Shown here one piece after another: positions 1-8,620 of a stretch of 64,000 nt of DNA. The position numbers and the translations under genes are program-made. Every line of letters begins with the position of its first letter. Within the stretch, counting starts at the first letter, position 1. The notes below the pieces were generated by a model. The model saw only the letters and a list, made by a program, of their open reading frames with translations. It was not told the DNA's origin and did not search any database. The stretch spans positions 57,647,602 to 57,711,601 of the forward strand of contig CP154954.1 in assembly GCA_039621445.1 (NCBI GenBank), read 5' to 3'. This DNA is from Euglena gracilis. Lineage: Eukaryota; Euglenida; Euglenophyceae; Euglenales.

Positions 1-1260
1 AGACTTGTGGAACAGCCCCAGAAGAAGTTCGGTCGGATGAACACCACAGACTTGTTGAACAGCGCCAGAAGAAGTTCGGTCGGATGAACACCACAGACTT
101 GTGGAACAGCCCCAGAAGAAGTTCAGTCGGATGAACACCACAGACTTGTTTGACAGCCCCAGAAGAAGTTCTGTCGGATGAACACCACAGACTTGTTGGA
201 CAGCCCCAGAAGAAGTTCGGTCGGATGAACACCACAGACTTGTTGGACAGCCCCAGAAGAGGTTCGGTCGGATGAACACCACAGACTCGTTGGGCAGCCG
301 CAGAAGAAGTTCGGTCGGATGAACACCACAGACTTGTTGGACAGCCCCAGAAGAAGTTCGGTCGGATGAACACCACAGACTTGTTGGACAGCCCCAGAAG
401 AAGTTCGGTCGGATGAACACCACAGACTTGTTGGACAGCCCCAGAAGAGGTTCGGTCGGATGAACACCACAGACTTGATGGACAGCCCCAGAAGAAGTTC
501 GGTCGGATGAACACCACAGACTTGTGGAACAGCCCCAGAAGAAGTTCGGTCGGATGAACACCACAGACTTGTTGAACAGCGCCAGAAGAAGTTCGGTCGG
601 ATGAACACCACAGACTTGTGGAACAGCCCCAGAAGAAGTTCAGTCGGATGAACACCACAGACTTGTTTGACAGCCCCAGAAGAAGTTCGGTCGGATGAAC
701 ACCACAGACTTGTTGGACAGCCCCAGAAGAAGTTCGGTCGGATGAACACCACAGACTTGTTGGACAGCCCCAGAAGAGGTTCGGTCGGATGAACACCACA
801 GACTTGTTGGGCAGCCGCAGAAGAAGTTCGGTCGGATGAACACCACAGACTTGTTGGACAGCCCCAGAAGAAGTTCGGTCGGATGAACACCACAGACTCG
901 TTGGACAGCCCCAGAAGAAGTTCGGTCGGATGAACACCACAGACTCGTTGGACAGCCCCAGAAGAGGTTCGGTCGGATGAACACCACAGACTCGTTGGAC
1001 AGCCCCAGAAGAAGTTCGGTCGGATGAACACCACAGACTTGTTGGACAGCCCCAGAAGAGGTTCGGTCGGATGAACACCACAGACTCGTTGGACAGCCCC
1101 AGAAGAAGTTCGGTCGGATGAACACTACAGACTTGTTGGACAGCCCCAGAAGAAGTTCGGTCGGATGAACACCACATTCTTGTTGGGCAGCGCCAGAAGA
1201 AGTTCGGTTGGATGAACACCACAGATTTGTTGGACAGCGCCAGAAAAAGTTCGGTCGGAG
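1..1260. repeat. 47-bp minisatellite array, left part
   Basis: Tandem copies of a 47-bp unit (core GGTCGGATGAACACCACAG) run from the window edge to the retrotransposon insertion, about 27 copies. Variants differ at a few positions (TTGTTGGACAGCCCC, TTGTGGAACAGCCCC, TTGTTGGGCAGCCGC, CTCGTTGG). The variant order at 1-290 recurs at 518-807, an offset of 517 bp or 11 units, so there is a higher-order repeat. Because 47 is not a multiple of 3 and the unit lacks minus-strand stops, all three minus frames are open and give long 47-residue-period ORFs. I treat these as non-coding. Confidence 0.95.
1257..1260. other. Target-site duplication, left copy (GGAG)
   Basis: The four bases GGAG directly before the left LTR are repeated directly after the right LTR at 13261-13264. 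Removing the element and one GGAG rebuilds a normal array junction. Confidence 0.8.
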
Positions 1261-2091
1261 TGTTCGCCGGCCCCACCCCCTGTGCGCCGCCGGTCGCCCC
1301 CGCGACCGGCGAGTCCCGGTGGGCCGAGGGCCCGGGGGGTCCTCGCCGACGTGGAAAACCACCAACAGCCGGGGGGTGGGTGTTTCCGGGGTGGGGCCTG
1401 CGCTTTCTCCGAGGGTTGGTGGGCTCAAGCCAACCCCCGTTTGTTTCACTCAGGTATTTTCCCCAACCCCAGCCGGTGCGTAGGATCGTTTTTTCAAGGG
1501 TTTCCGAAATTTTAGTAAAAAACGAAAAATCTGCCATTTGTAATGAAATCGAACTTTTCTCTCTCAAATCTCACTTTTCTCTCTTTCTCTCTCTCTCACT
1601 CTCTTGCACAAACCAACCCACAAACCAACCCACTGAAGCTGGAAAGAATCCCAACCCACTGGAGAAGCAATCAAACTGTTGGAAATCTGTGAGAATGACT
1701 GAATGTGATGGAAAAAACAACCTGGGGCAAGGAAGAGGGGTATAGGGTATAGGTGGCGGTGGTGATGGCGGTGTTGTAGGGTCTCCTTCTTGATTTCAAT
1801 ACCAATTTGACTTCAATGACTCCACGAACAATGTAATGACCAACAATGTAATTGCCAATTCCAATTCAACAATGTGATTGATCAAATCCAATTCAATGTA
1901 TTTCCTCTTTGCCAAATGATGGGGAAAACCCCTCAAGTTCTGTAAAAAAGATGAATTTGAAAGCGCAAAGTAATTTGACCCGCTTCCAATTTAAGTCGCG
2001 GGTTTTTTTAACTGGTTGGCTGTTACCCGCCACTTTGTAATTTGCGCCTTCTGGCAATTTTTTGGCTGCCGGCGAAAGCCGGCGGCCGACA
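1261..2091 (-). repeat. 3' LTR of the chromovirus (831 bp)
   Basis: It begins TGTTCGCCGG and ends GGCGGCCGACA on the plus strand, so the ends are TG...CA. It matches 12430-13260 over its full length with about nine substitutions and no length difference. Inside it are a GC-rich edge, a CT-rich stretch near 1560-1610 and repeated GGTATA near 1738. Confidence 0.95.
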
Positions 2092-2102
2092 CCCCCTCCC
2101 TT
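2092..2102 (-). other. Polypurine tract
   Basis: On the minus strand AAGGGAGGGGG lies directly upstream of the 3' LTR. This is the expected place for the plus-strand primer of reverse transcription. Confidence 0.7.
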
Positions 2103-3140
2103 GCGACCTTAGTCGGACACCAAAAACTCGCCCCCCCCCCCCGTTCCTCAACGAAAAGGGGGGGAACTCCTCAAATCGGCACTCCTCCACCCAAAGCCTA
2201 TGTCCCACACATGCTCCCTTGAACCAACCAAACGGGAAACAAAAATCAGGGACTATGGCTTTCAAGTGCCTTCCATCCTTTGAGAAAGACTCAAATCACC
2301 AACCAATGGATATTTGGCTGCCCCCCCCCCCCGCTTCTCACGGGTGGAATGAGGGTCTTCACCAAAATCTGCGCCCCCCCTTTTCCAACGGGTCGGGGGA
2401 TTTTTGGTAAAAATTCGGTTGACCACCCCCCCCCCTCCTCGGGCCGGGGGGATTTTTGTCCAAAAATCGAGCGCCCCCCCCCCTCCTCGAGCCCGGGGTT
2501 TTTGTCCAAAAATCGAGCGCCCCCCCCCCCTCCTCGGGCCGGGGGGATTTTTGTCCAAAAATCGAGCGCCCCCCCCCCTCCTCGGGCCGGGGGATTTTTG
2601 TCAAAAATCGAGCGCCTCCCCCCCCCCTCCTCGGGCCGGGGGAATTTTTGTCAAAAAATCAAACGCCCCCCCCCTCCTCGGGCCGGGGGATTTTTGTCAA
2701 ACCGAAGGGGGGCTCATTATGTGACCAAGGACGCCCAAACACAATGTAACCCATCATCTCAAAGAATCAATCTCCAAACCTACAACACCGGGAGAGAAGA
2801 GGAGAGGACGGCAAATATAGGCGCAGTGGGGCGAGTACAAGTTCAAATATAAGTGCGGTGGGGCAAATATAAACGCAGTGGGGCGAGTACAAGAGCAATG
2901 CGGCGGCGAATATGCTGAGGTGGCCCCGGCCCCCTTGCGGGGCCTTTTTCTCCAATTTCCATTCTCCTTGCCAATTCTTGCATTTGTACATTCTCTCATT
3001 TACACGCTCATGCGTGTGTGCGTGCACTCACACCCACACGGACGTGCAAATCGGGTTTTTGAATTTTAAAAACAGCACTTTGCCTTCCCATTAGGCTCAC
3101 CGTAGAGCCTTGGACAGGGCCTTATGGCTCACCTTAGAGC
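2103..3140 (-). repeat. Chromovirus 3' untranslated segment with internal tandem repeats
   Basis: There is no credible gene between the pol end and the 3' LTR. From about 2370 to 2705 there are six to seven copies of a unit of about 46-50 bp made of a C run, CTCCTCGGGCCGGGGG and ATTTTTGTCAAAAATCGAGCG. Around 2815-2905 a shorter motif, GCAGTGGGGCGAGTACAA, recurs. ORFs here are proline-rich products of the C runs and are not supported. Confidence 0.6.
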
Positions 3141-4244
3141 CTACGGCCCACCGTCAATTTTAAGTTCCGACATTATGTCCATTTTCACTTTTTTCTCACG
3201 GCAATACTTCACAAACTCCCCACTGAATCTGTGAATGAAATTGCCAGCCGGTTCCCAGGTTTCCTCCCCGTCCTCATATCCGACCCACTTTGTTAAAAAC
3301 TCCCACTTTCCATCCTTTCCTTTCCGATGCCTTAGAATTTTCTCCACCTCCCACTCATCAGGTAATGCCTCTTCTTCTTTTTCGGTCCGTTTATAGTAAA
3401 AAAGAGGCACCCCCTTACCTTCCACTTGGGGTTCCCGATACTCCTTCAAAAAACTCCTATGAGCTTTTGTCTCCACCCCAGGTTTCATCTCAATTACATA
3501 ACTCCGTTCCCCTTCTCTACCCTTCACGACCCCAGGTCCCACCCACCTAGAGTCAAGCTTCTCACCCGACCCCTCGGGTCTCCTATACCAAACCGTCGTC
3601 CCCACCTTTAGGGGTTCCATTTCTTTCCTCCCCTTATTTATCCTTGCCACCTCCTCCTCATGCTTTTTGTTGAGTATCCTAGCCACCCTCCCATCAATGT
3701 CTTGCATCCTATGGAAAAACTCCACCGAATCCTCACATTCTTTGGGTGGTTGGTAGGGTACCCCTGCCAATGGTCTTTCCCTTCCAGTCACAATTTCATA
3801 TGGGCTCAATCCGCTTTCCCCCTTTACGTCATGAATTCGGTCCAAAACTTGGGGTAAAGCTTCAACCCAATTAATTTTTTCCTCCACATACAATTTTCTC
3901 AACACCTCCATTACCTGCTGTCCGGCTCTCTCAACCCTCCCGTTTGCTTGGTGGTGGTATGCTTGGGAATACGCTTGCCTAATCCCCAAAAGTGCACACA
4001 TGTTTTTCCACCAAGTGCTTGTGAAATGGCTCCCTTGGTCACTTGAGATGACCGAGGGAACCCCAAAAGGCCTCCACTGATTTTTCACCATTTCCTTAGC
4101 CAACTTGGCACCGGTTAATCCCTTGTCCTTGCATGCAACCCCCACAATCCAACCCGAATGCCTATCCACACAAAGGGCTAGGGTGTCATACTCCCCCCCA
4201 TCGTGTAAAAACCCTTGGCATTCGAAACAAATCGATGGCAACAC
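3141..4244 (-). CDS. Integrase catalytic core C-terminal part plus chromodomain
   Basis: The frame codes for the core of a retroviral-type integrase, which inserts element cDNA into host chromosomes. Visible are CVDRHSGWIVGV, then the second catalytic Asp in SSDQGSHF and a Glu in NGRVER exactly 35 residues later (DX35E). A GPY-like segment follows (LDSRWVGPGVV). The C-terminus is a chromodomain with WEVEKILRHR, FLTKWVGY and ETWEPAGN. Chromodomains of this group bind modified histones and steer integration. The first catalytic Asp is in the preceding frame (VAIDLFRMP). The switch falls near 4196-4212, at a short T run or the G7 run, where one nucleotide must be skipped. Confidence 0.93.
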   Translation of the reverse strand: MLPSICFECQGFLHDGGEYDTLALCVDRHSGWIVGVACKDKGLTGAKLAKEMVKNQWRPFGVPSVISSDQGSHFTSTWWKNMCALLGIRQAYSQAYHHQANGRVERAGQQVMEVLRKLYVEEKINWVEALPQVLDRIHDVKGESGLSPYEIVTGRERPLAGVPYQPPKECEDSVEFFHRMQDIDGRVARILNKKHEEEVARINKGRKEMEPLKVGTTVWYRRPEGSGEKLDSRWVGPGVVKGREGERSYVIEMKPGVETKAHRSFLKEYREPQVEGKGVPLFYYKRTEKEEEALPDEWEVEKILRHRKGKDGKWEFLTKWVGYEDGEETWEPAGNFIHRFSGEFVKYCREKKVKMDIMSELKIDGGP

Positions 4245-5001
4245 TTGTCATTAGTGCAGGGGGTATGGGTGTGGACTCGATTGGTCCTTTCAAACTCTCC
4301 CCCCTCACACTCGCTTGGCATGTGGAACAATTTTTGCTGCAATTTTGGTTGAGTTGGTTTGCAGCCTTTTCATCAGCCCAAACAAAACGGATTGCCATGT
4401 GTTTCCAAACTTTTTCAGGGCCAACGTGCCCCAAAAACTCGTGAATTTCTTGAATCACCAAGTGTTGAAAACTTTCAGGCACACACAACTTTTCCTCGAA
4501 AAACAATTGGCCATTTAGCACTTTGAAACCCTTTGGCCAAATTGAATCGCCTTTGGTAGCTACCCATTTTTCTTTCCATGTGGGGCAGTGGGAATATGCT
4601 TCCCCCCAATCACGCTCCCATACGGGCTTAATATCCTTAGGGGTCGTACTTGGCAGGGCGTCCCCCACTTCCATACGAGTGTCCCCCCTCGAACTTTCAG
4701 CCGTCTCCGGGACAGGGGTCGTCTCCCCCCCCACTTTCTCATCCCAAAAATGAACTCGTTTCTTTTCTTTCCTGGGCCCTTGTGAGTGGGTGTCCACAGG
4801 GGTGTCTTTTCCTCCTGGGTCTACCCCACCCTCGGTTCCCCTCCTTGTGCACTCTCCTTTTTCCTCCTCAGGTGTTACGTTTTTGCCACTACGGGTTGTC
4901 ACCCCCCGTATCCAGGCATTACGTAAATTGGGCTGGTTTTTGATTCTTATCTCCAAACACTGTTTTTCCTCTTCTTTTTCCTCCCGGATAAAATTTTCCA
5001 T
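4197..5001 (-). CDS. Integrase N-terminal zinc-binding domain and first catalytic Asp
   Basis: This frame holds a variable Glu/Lys-rich linker and then an HHCC-type zinc-binding domain: His in IQEIHEFLGH and Cys in KNCSTCQ. The integrase core begins with SVAIDLFRMP, whose Asp is the first acidic residue of the DDE triad. The chain continues in another frame at 3141-4244. The start at 5001 is only the first Met of the frame, because the true product is a polyprotein entering from RNase H. Immediately upstream, RNase H C-terminal motifs lie in other frames, so further small indels occur near 5060-5130. Confidence 0.85.
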
Positions 5002-5039
5002 TTCATCCTTGTCTTCGGCTGACCCGTGCTTACTTATAT

Positions 5040-5906
5040 CCCTTAGGGCCTGTGAAGCTGGGTATGCCCACCGACTAAGGATATCGCTATGGTATTTTCT
5101 TTACCCGGGATATATCCCACCGTCAATCATACTTGGAGAAAATTTGGTGCCATCTCGCCCTCCTCCCAACCGGACCACTGGGGGTGTCTAGGACCTCCCT
5201 TGTCCAAGACTCCAAACTTTGGTGGTCGGTTAAAACCAAAACGGGTTGCAATCCAATCCAACTTTCCCCATTTTTGTAGTGCCAAAATTATGGCATACGT
5301 CTCCAACTCCCTGGGGGTCCATTTTCTTTGCCCCTCGGTCAATTTTCGAGACATAAAAGCCACTGGCACAGTTTTTTTCTCAATCACATCCTGGGCTGTG
5401 GGTCTTCCTCCCCCCTCCTTCATTTGCTCTAACGTTGCCCCCACGGCGTACCCACTGGCATCAACCCTTAGCACAAAGGGTTTATCTGGGTCTACCCGTT
5501 GCAACATTAGGCCCGAACACAACCTTTTTTTCAGCTCCTCAAAAGCTTTTAAATCCTCCCCATCAAATTCCACAGGTTTTCGACTTCCTTTCTTTCCCAC
5601 CTCCCTGGGGACTTTCAATTTGTCTTGCAACCGGGCAGCTACTTCCGCATACATGTGAATGTATGCATTGTAATAATTTGTGAATCCCAAAAAGGCTCTC
5701 AAAGCCGTAATTGTTTTTGGAACCTCCCACTTTTCGATCGCTCGTAACTTACCCGGTGCAGGCCTCCTAGTCCCGTTTCCTAAAATTTGTCCACAAAATT
5801 CAACCTCCTCCACAAACAGTTTGGCTTTGAATTCATCAGCCACCAAAAGTTCTGTTTTCAGCACCTCCAACACCCTTCTCAAATCTTTTTCGTGTGCCCC
5901 CACCAT
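5040..5906 (-). CDS. RT thumb/connection and RNase H
   Basis: The frame opens in the RT thumb (FCGQILGNG, ALRAFLGFTNYYNAYI), a hallmark of Ty3/gypsy RT. RNase H follows: first Asp in FVLRVDASGYAVG, then PVAFMSRKLTEGQRKW and the Glu in PRELETYAIILAL. The third acidic residue (VLTDHQSLESW) and the C-terminal part (RARWHQIFSKYDLTVGYIPG, then DILSRWAYPAS) lie in neighbouring frames between about 5255 and 5040. Two or more single-base indels therefore separate them from the main frame, which itself stops at 5127. RNase H removes the RNA template during cDNA synthesis. Confidence 0.88.
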
Positions 5907-6588
5907 GTCCTCCCCTCTTCCCCGACCGTTGTCCCCACCAGTATGTCGTCTATGTACCCTGTGGCGATATCCCTTACTGGTGTCAAACGGTCATCGATCA
6001 TTTGCTGAAATTGTTGGGGGGCATTTGTCAAACCCATTACGTTCACCCTCCACTGAAAAATGCCTTTGGGGGTAAAACAACACGTTATGGGTCGACTTTC
6101 TGGGTGTAAAGGTTGTTGGTGAAAAGCTTGCTTCAAATCGATGATCGAAAACATTTGGTTTGCACCATGTTTGACCAAAATGTCTTCAATTTTGGGTAGG
6201 GGGTAGTTGCATCGCCTTGTTTGGCTGTTTGGCCCCTGAGGTCCACCACCCCCCTCCAAGGAAAATCGTTGGATTTTTTTGGAACTGGAAAAGTCTGGGA
6301 CAGCCATTCAGAATTTTTGGCTGTGGCTGGCTCAATGTATTTTTTGTCGAGCCAGTCTTGGGTGATTTTTTCAAGTGCCTCTTTCCGCTCACCGTGCATG
6401 AAAAAAGGCTTCTGTCTGGTTGGCTTTGCCCCCTCCTTCAAAGGTATGTATGCATAACCATATTGTCCTCTTTCGGGGGGGTCTGGAAATGGCGATGACC
6501 GAAATACCGTCCCCCGGTAATCTTCCAAAACTTGTTCCCTCAACTTGACTACCCGTTCCTCCTTTTTTGTCCTCCCCCTCCCTTGCAA
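5879..6588 (-). CDS. Reverse transcriptase fingers and palm (two frames)
   Basis: RT of the Ty3/gypsy type, which copies element RNA into cDNA. The first part (about 6588-6235) shows the approach segment YAYIPLKEGAKP, KKYIEPATAKNSEW and FPVPKKSNDFPWRGVVDLRG. The second part, in another frame from about 6250 to 5879, shows NYPLPKIEDIL, FSIIDLKQAFHQ with the first catalytic Asp, GLTNAPQQFQQMID, and the active-site YIDD in ATGYIDDILVG. One frame break lies near 6235-6250 and another near 5900, before the thumb. No key RT residue is missing, only the frame is interrupted. Confidence 0.92.
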
Positions 6589-6625
6589 TTATCATTCGAT
6601 TGACAACTAGCACTGGCGGTCTACT

Positions 6626-7140
6626 TCACTCCAAATTTGTGGCAACCTCCCCCAGGTCCTCATCACTCAAAAATTGCAATTCCTGGTCCAACCCTTCCAA
6701 TGGCAAACAAAGACCAAGTTTTTGCAACCCAAACGAAGACCCGTCCGCCACAGTCACATTGTCCACTGAAAAATTTGTGTCATCCCTGAATTTTTGCGGA
6801 CCCCTCCGTCTTTCAACACCCCGCAAAAAAATCAGGTCGGGGCTGTCTTTCACCAACGCCTTGTGGTGTGGAAAAATTCCCAGTTTTGCCTCCGCCAACC
6901 ATGGATAAGAAAGAATGGCATCAACTTTGATGTTTGCCTCATAAAATTCAACCTCATATTCCACACACTCAATTTCCCTTTCCTCATTCCAATTTTGTTG
7001 TAGGATCATTTTCACCTTTGCACATCTGCTCCCCCCCGCCAAAGTTTGCCCATTGGCAGTTTCAAACCTTAACGGGTCCTTAGCAGGATACATTAGGTGG
7101 TCCCCTATCAACCCTTGTCGAATGAGGTTTGCTTCAGCCC
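6626..7140 (-). CDS. Retropepsin C-terminal part and linker to RT
   Basis: This frame continues the aspartic protease begun in 7108-8235. Directly after the active-site DTGG it reads AEANLIRQGLIGDHL, and later DAILSYPWLAEAKLGI, which matches the flap-to-C-terminal hydrophobic segment of retropepsins. A less conserved linker follows and ends at a TGA (6626-6628). The same frame is open again below that stop, so the TGA may be a single mutation. The protease cleaves the gag-pol precursor. The join to the active-site frame needs a -1 shift at a run of seven G (plus-strand C at 7138-7144). Confidence 0.75.
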
Positions 7141-8235
7141 CCCCGTGTCAATCAAAATTCTGGCCGTTTTTTCCTCCCCATTTGCCAACCTAATCTGGGT
7201 TTTCACCAGTAGTTGTCTGTCCTCCCCGAGTTTCTTTGCTCCTCCCCGAGTTTTTGTCCCCCTCAACATTCTTTTTTTCAGCCGCACCAATTTTTTCTTC
7301 CCTGGGGCTGCCCCCCCCTGGGAGGGTTGCCTTCTATCGATCAGCAAGGCCCACACCCCCCAACGGGTACCCCTCAAAATCCTCCCATCAGCCTCAAACA
7401 ACTTTGTCCCCTTGGGAAAATAAATCTTTTTGACAGCCATAGCCACCAGATTTTTCACCCACCTCCTATTCCAGTCTGGGCAAATGCAAATCGCCCGACA
7501 ATTGGAATTTTGCAATTTTTCAGCCACCTCAGGCCACAAAGTCCAGGGGGGGTTCATCCACAACGTTTCCTCCGCCCCCCAATCCTTTTTCATGGCATCA
7601 TCATCCTCCCCGTAAAACTTTTCACACCTGGCATTATGGCTGGTTGCAAAACAATCCCGTTCCGCCTTAACCCGAAATTCCTTCTCAATTTCCTCCATAC
7701 AAACTTTCCTAACAGCATAATCCTCCCTACGATATCCGCTTTTTCGTTCCAACACGGTTAACAAATACTCCACCAGTTGTTTGGGCATCCTCCATTTTTT
7801 CTGAGTACCAACTGTCATTCCATATCCTCCCAACTTTTCTCGGTGACTCCTCCCCCCAGGAATCAAATTCGGGCAGGTCTGGCCATCACAAAGTTTGTTT
7901 TGTAGCTTGCTCAGATTTTCGCTCCCCCAGATTCGGGTGGGCTTTTGATATCCCCAATCTGAAAACTGACAATAGTCAACATCGACAAAAGTCAGATTTT
8001 GAACACAGGATCTTTTCCGAAAAAGTCCATGACGGGGATTTTCAATCCACCACAATTTTGGCTTGAAATATTCGACAATATCCAAAGTTTTTTTCACCAG
8101 CCGATCTGCCCCCTCCAAATTTCTGACTCCCAATGTTTTGGCCAAAGCTATATTCTGTACAGGGCACCCCCGCAGCGATGATCTGAAAATATCCGGGGGG
8201 GTACCTCCAATATCTCCACTCCAAAATATTTGCAC
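7108..8235 (-). CDS. Methyltransferase C-terminal half, NPPW (Dam-like) module, protease active site
   Basis: Three things lie in this frame. First, from about 8146 down, the C-terminal half of a cytosine-methyltransferase-like fold: LAKTLGVRNLEGADRLVKK, WWIENPRHGLF (ENP, comparable to motif VI) and VDYCQFSDWGYQKPTRIW. Second, a separate module with DCFATSHNARCEKFYG, LWMNPPWTLWPEV, CPDWNRRWV and WGVWALLID. Its NPPW centre and layout resemble the Dam-like N6-adenine methyltransferase module known in DIRS elements. Third, at the end, TARILIDTGG, the retropepsin active site. The residues before 8146 in this frame are out-of-frame read. Function is inferred from motifs only. Confidence 0.75.
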   Translation of the reverse strand: MQIFWSGDIGGTPPDIFRSSLRGCPVQNIALAKTLGVRNLEGADRLVKKTLDIVEYFKPKLWWIENPRHGLFRKRSCVQNLTFVDVDYCQFSDWGYQKPTRIWGSENLSKLQNKLCDGQTCPNLIPGGRSHREKLGGYGMTVGTQKKWRMPKQLVEYLLTVLERKSGYRREDYAVRKVCMEEIEKEFRVKAERDCFATSHNARCEKFYGEDDDAMKKDWGAEETLWMNPPWTLWPEVAEKLQNSNCRAICICPDWNRRWVKNLVAMAVKKIYFPKGTKLFEADGRILRGTRWGVWALLIDRRQPSQGGAAPGKKKLVRLKKRMLRGTKTRGGAKKLGEDRQLLVKTQIRLANGEEKTARILIDTGGLKQTSFDKG

Positions 8236-8617
8236 AGTGGGTTGGGTTAAATCTGGGGTTTATGTCCACTGACACAACCTTAAACCCCTGCTCTCTCAGG
8301 CAATCCCCAACCGAGCCTTTACCGCAAAAAAGGTCTAAAGCTCTTTTCTTTACGGAAGGCTGTGCACGATCTCTTACGAGATCTGATTTTTTACAGATTT
8401 GGGCCGAGTCACAGATTTGCACGTCACGCATGCACGCACCCGACACACTGGACACACCTTGTGTAGAGCTCTCCTGGGATGGCAGATTTTTCATCGTGCT
8501 TTCGTTTTCGCTCGCACGAGATTTTTCTTGCCACCTGGGATTTGCGTATGTCTTTGTGTGGGGCTGGGTATGCGAGCCCGGGGCGGCTCCCGCCCCCAAC
8601 GGTCCACCCCGGCTATC
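8042..8617 (-). CDS. C5-cytosine methyltransferase-like module, N-terminal half
   Basis: It is in the same frame as gag, starting right after the gag TAG. About 110 residues of linker precede a Rossmann-type SAM-binding motif I, RALDLFCGKGSVG, followed by the acidic loop VVSVDINPRFNP, then FQIIAAGVPCTEYS. The PC dipeptide sits where C5-methyltransferases carry the catalytic PC of motif IV (usually PPC). The chain then leaves this frame. Homologous continuation (LAKTLG, ENP) is in the +1 frame at 7108-8235, and the switch lies at a TTT near 8144-8146. Whether the enzyme is active and methylates DNA cannot be told from the sequence. Confidence 0.7.
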   Translation of the reverse strand, partial: DSRGGPLGAGAAPGSHTQPHTKTYANPRWQEKSRASENESTMKNLPSQESSTQGVSSVSGACMRDVQICDSAQICKKSDLVRDRAQPSVKKRALDLFCGKGSVGDCLREQGFKVVSVDINPRFNPTHCANILEWRYWRYPPGYFQIIAAGVPCTEYSFGQNIGSQKFGGGRSAGEKNFGYCRIFQAKIVVD

Positions 8618-8620
8618 CTA
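8618..8620 (-). other. Leaky-stop candidate: gag TAG followed by G
   Basis: Gag ends TGC-TAG and the next base is G. The frame stays open for 191 further codons and contains the methyltransferase motif I. An in-frame UAG-G between gag and pol is the arrangement used for readthrough in some retroviruses. No downstream pseudoknot has been tested here. Confidence 0.45.

Noticed and set aside
640-1449. ORF crossing from the LTR into the minisatellite
   Set aside because: It joins LTR sequence to stop-free satellite; no domain.
2262-2852. Proline/glycine-rich ORFs on both strands
   Set aside because: They follow the C-run tandem repeat in the element 3' region.
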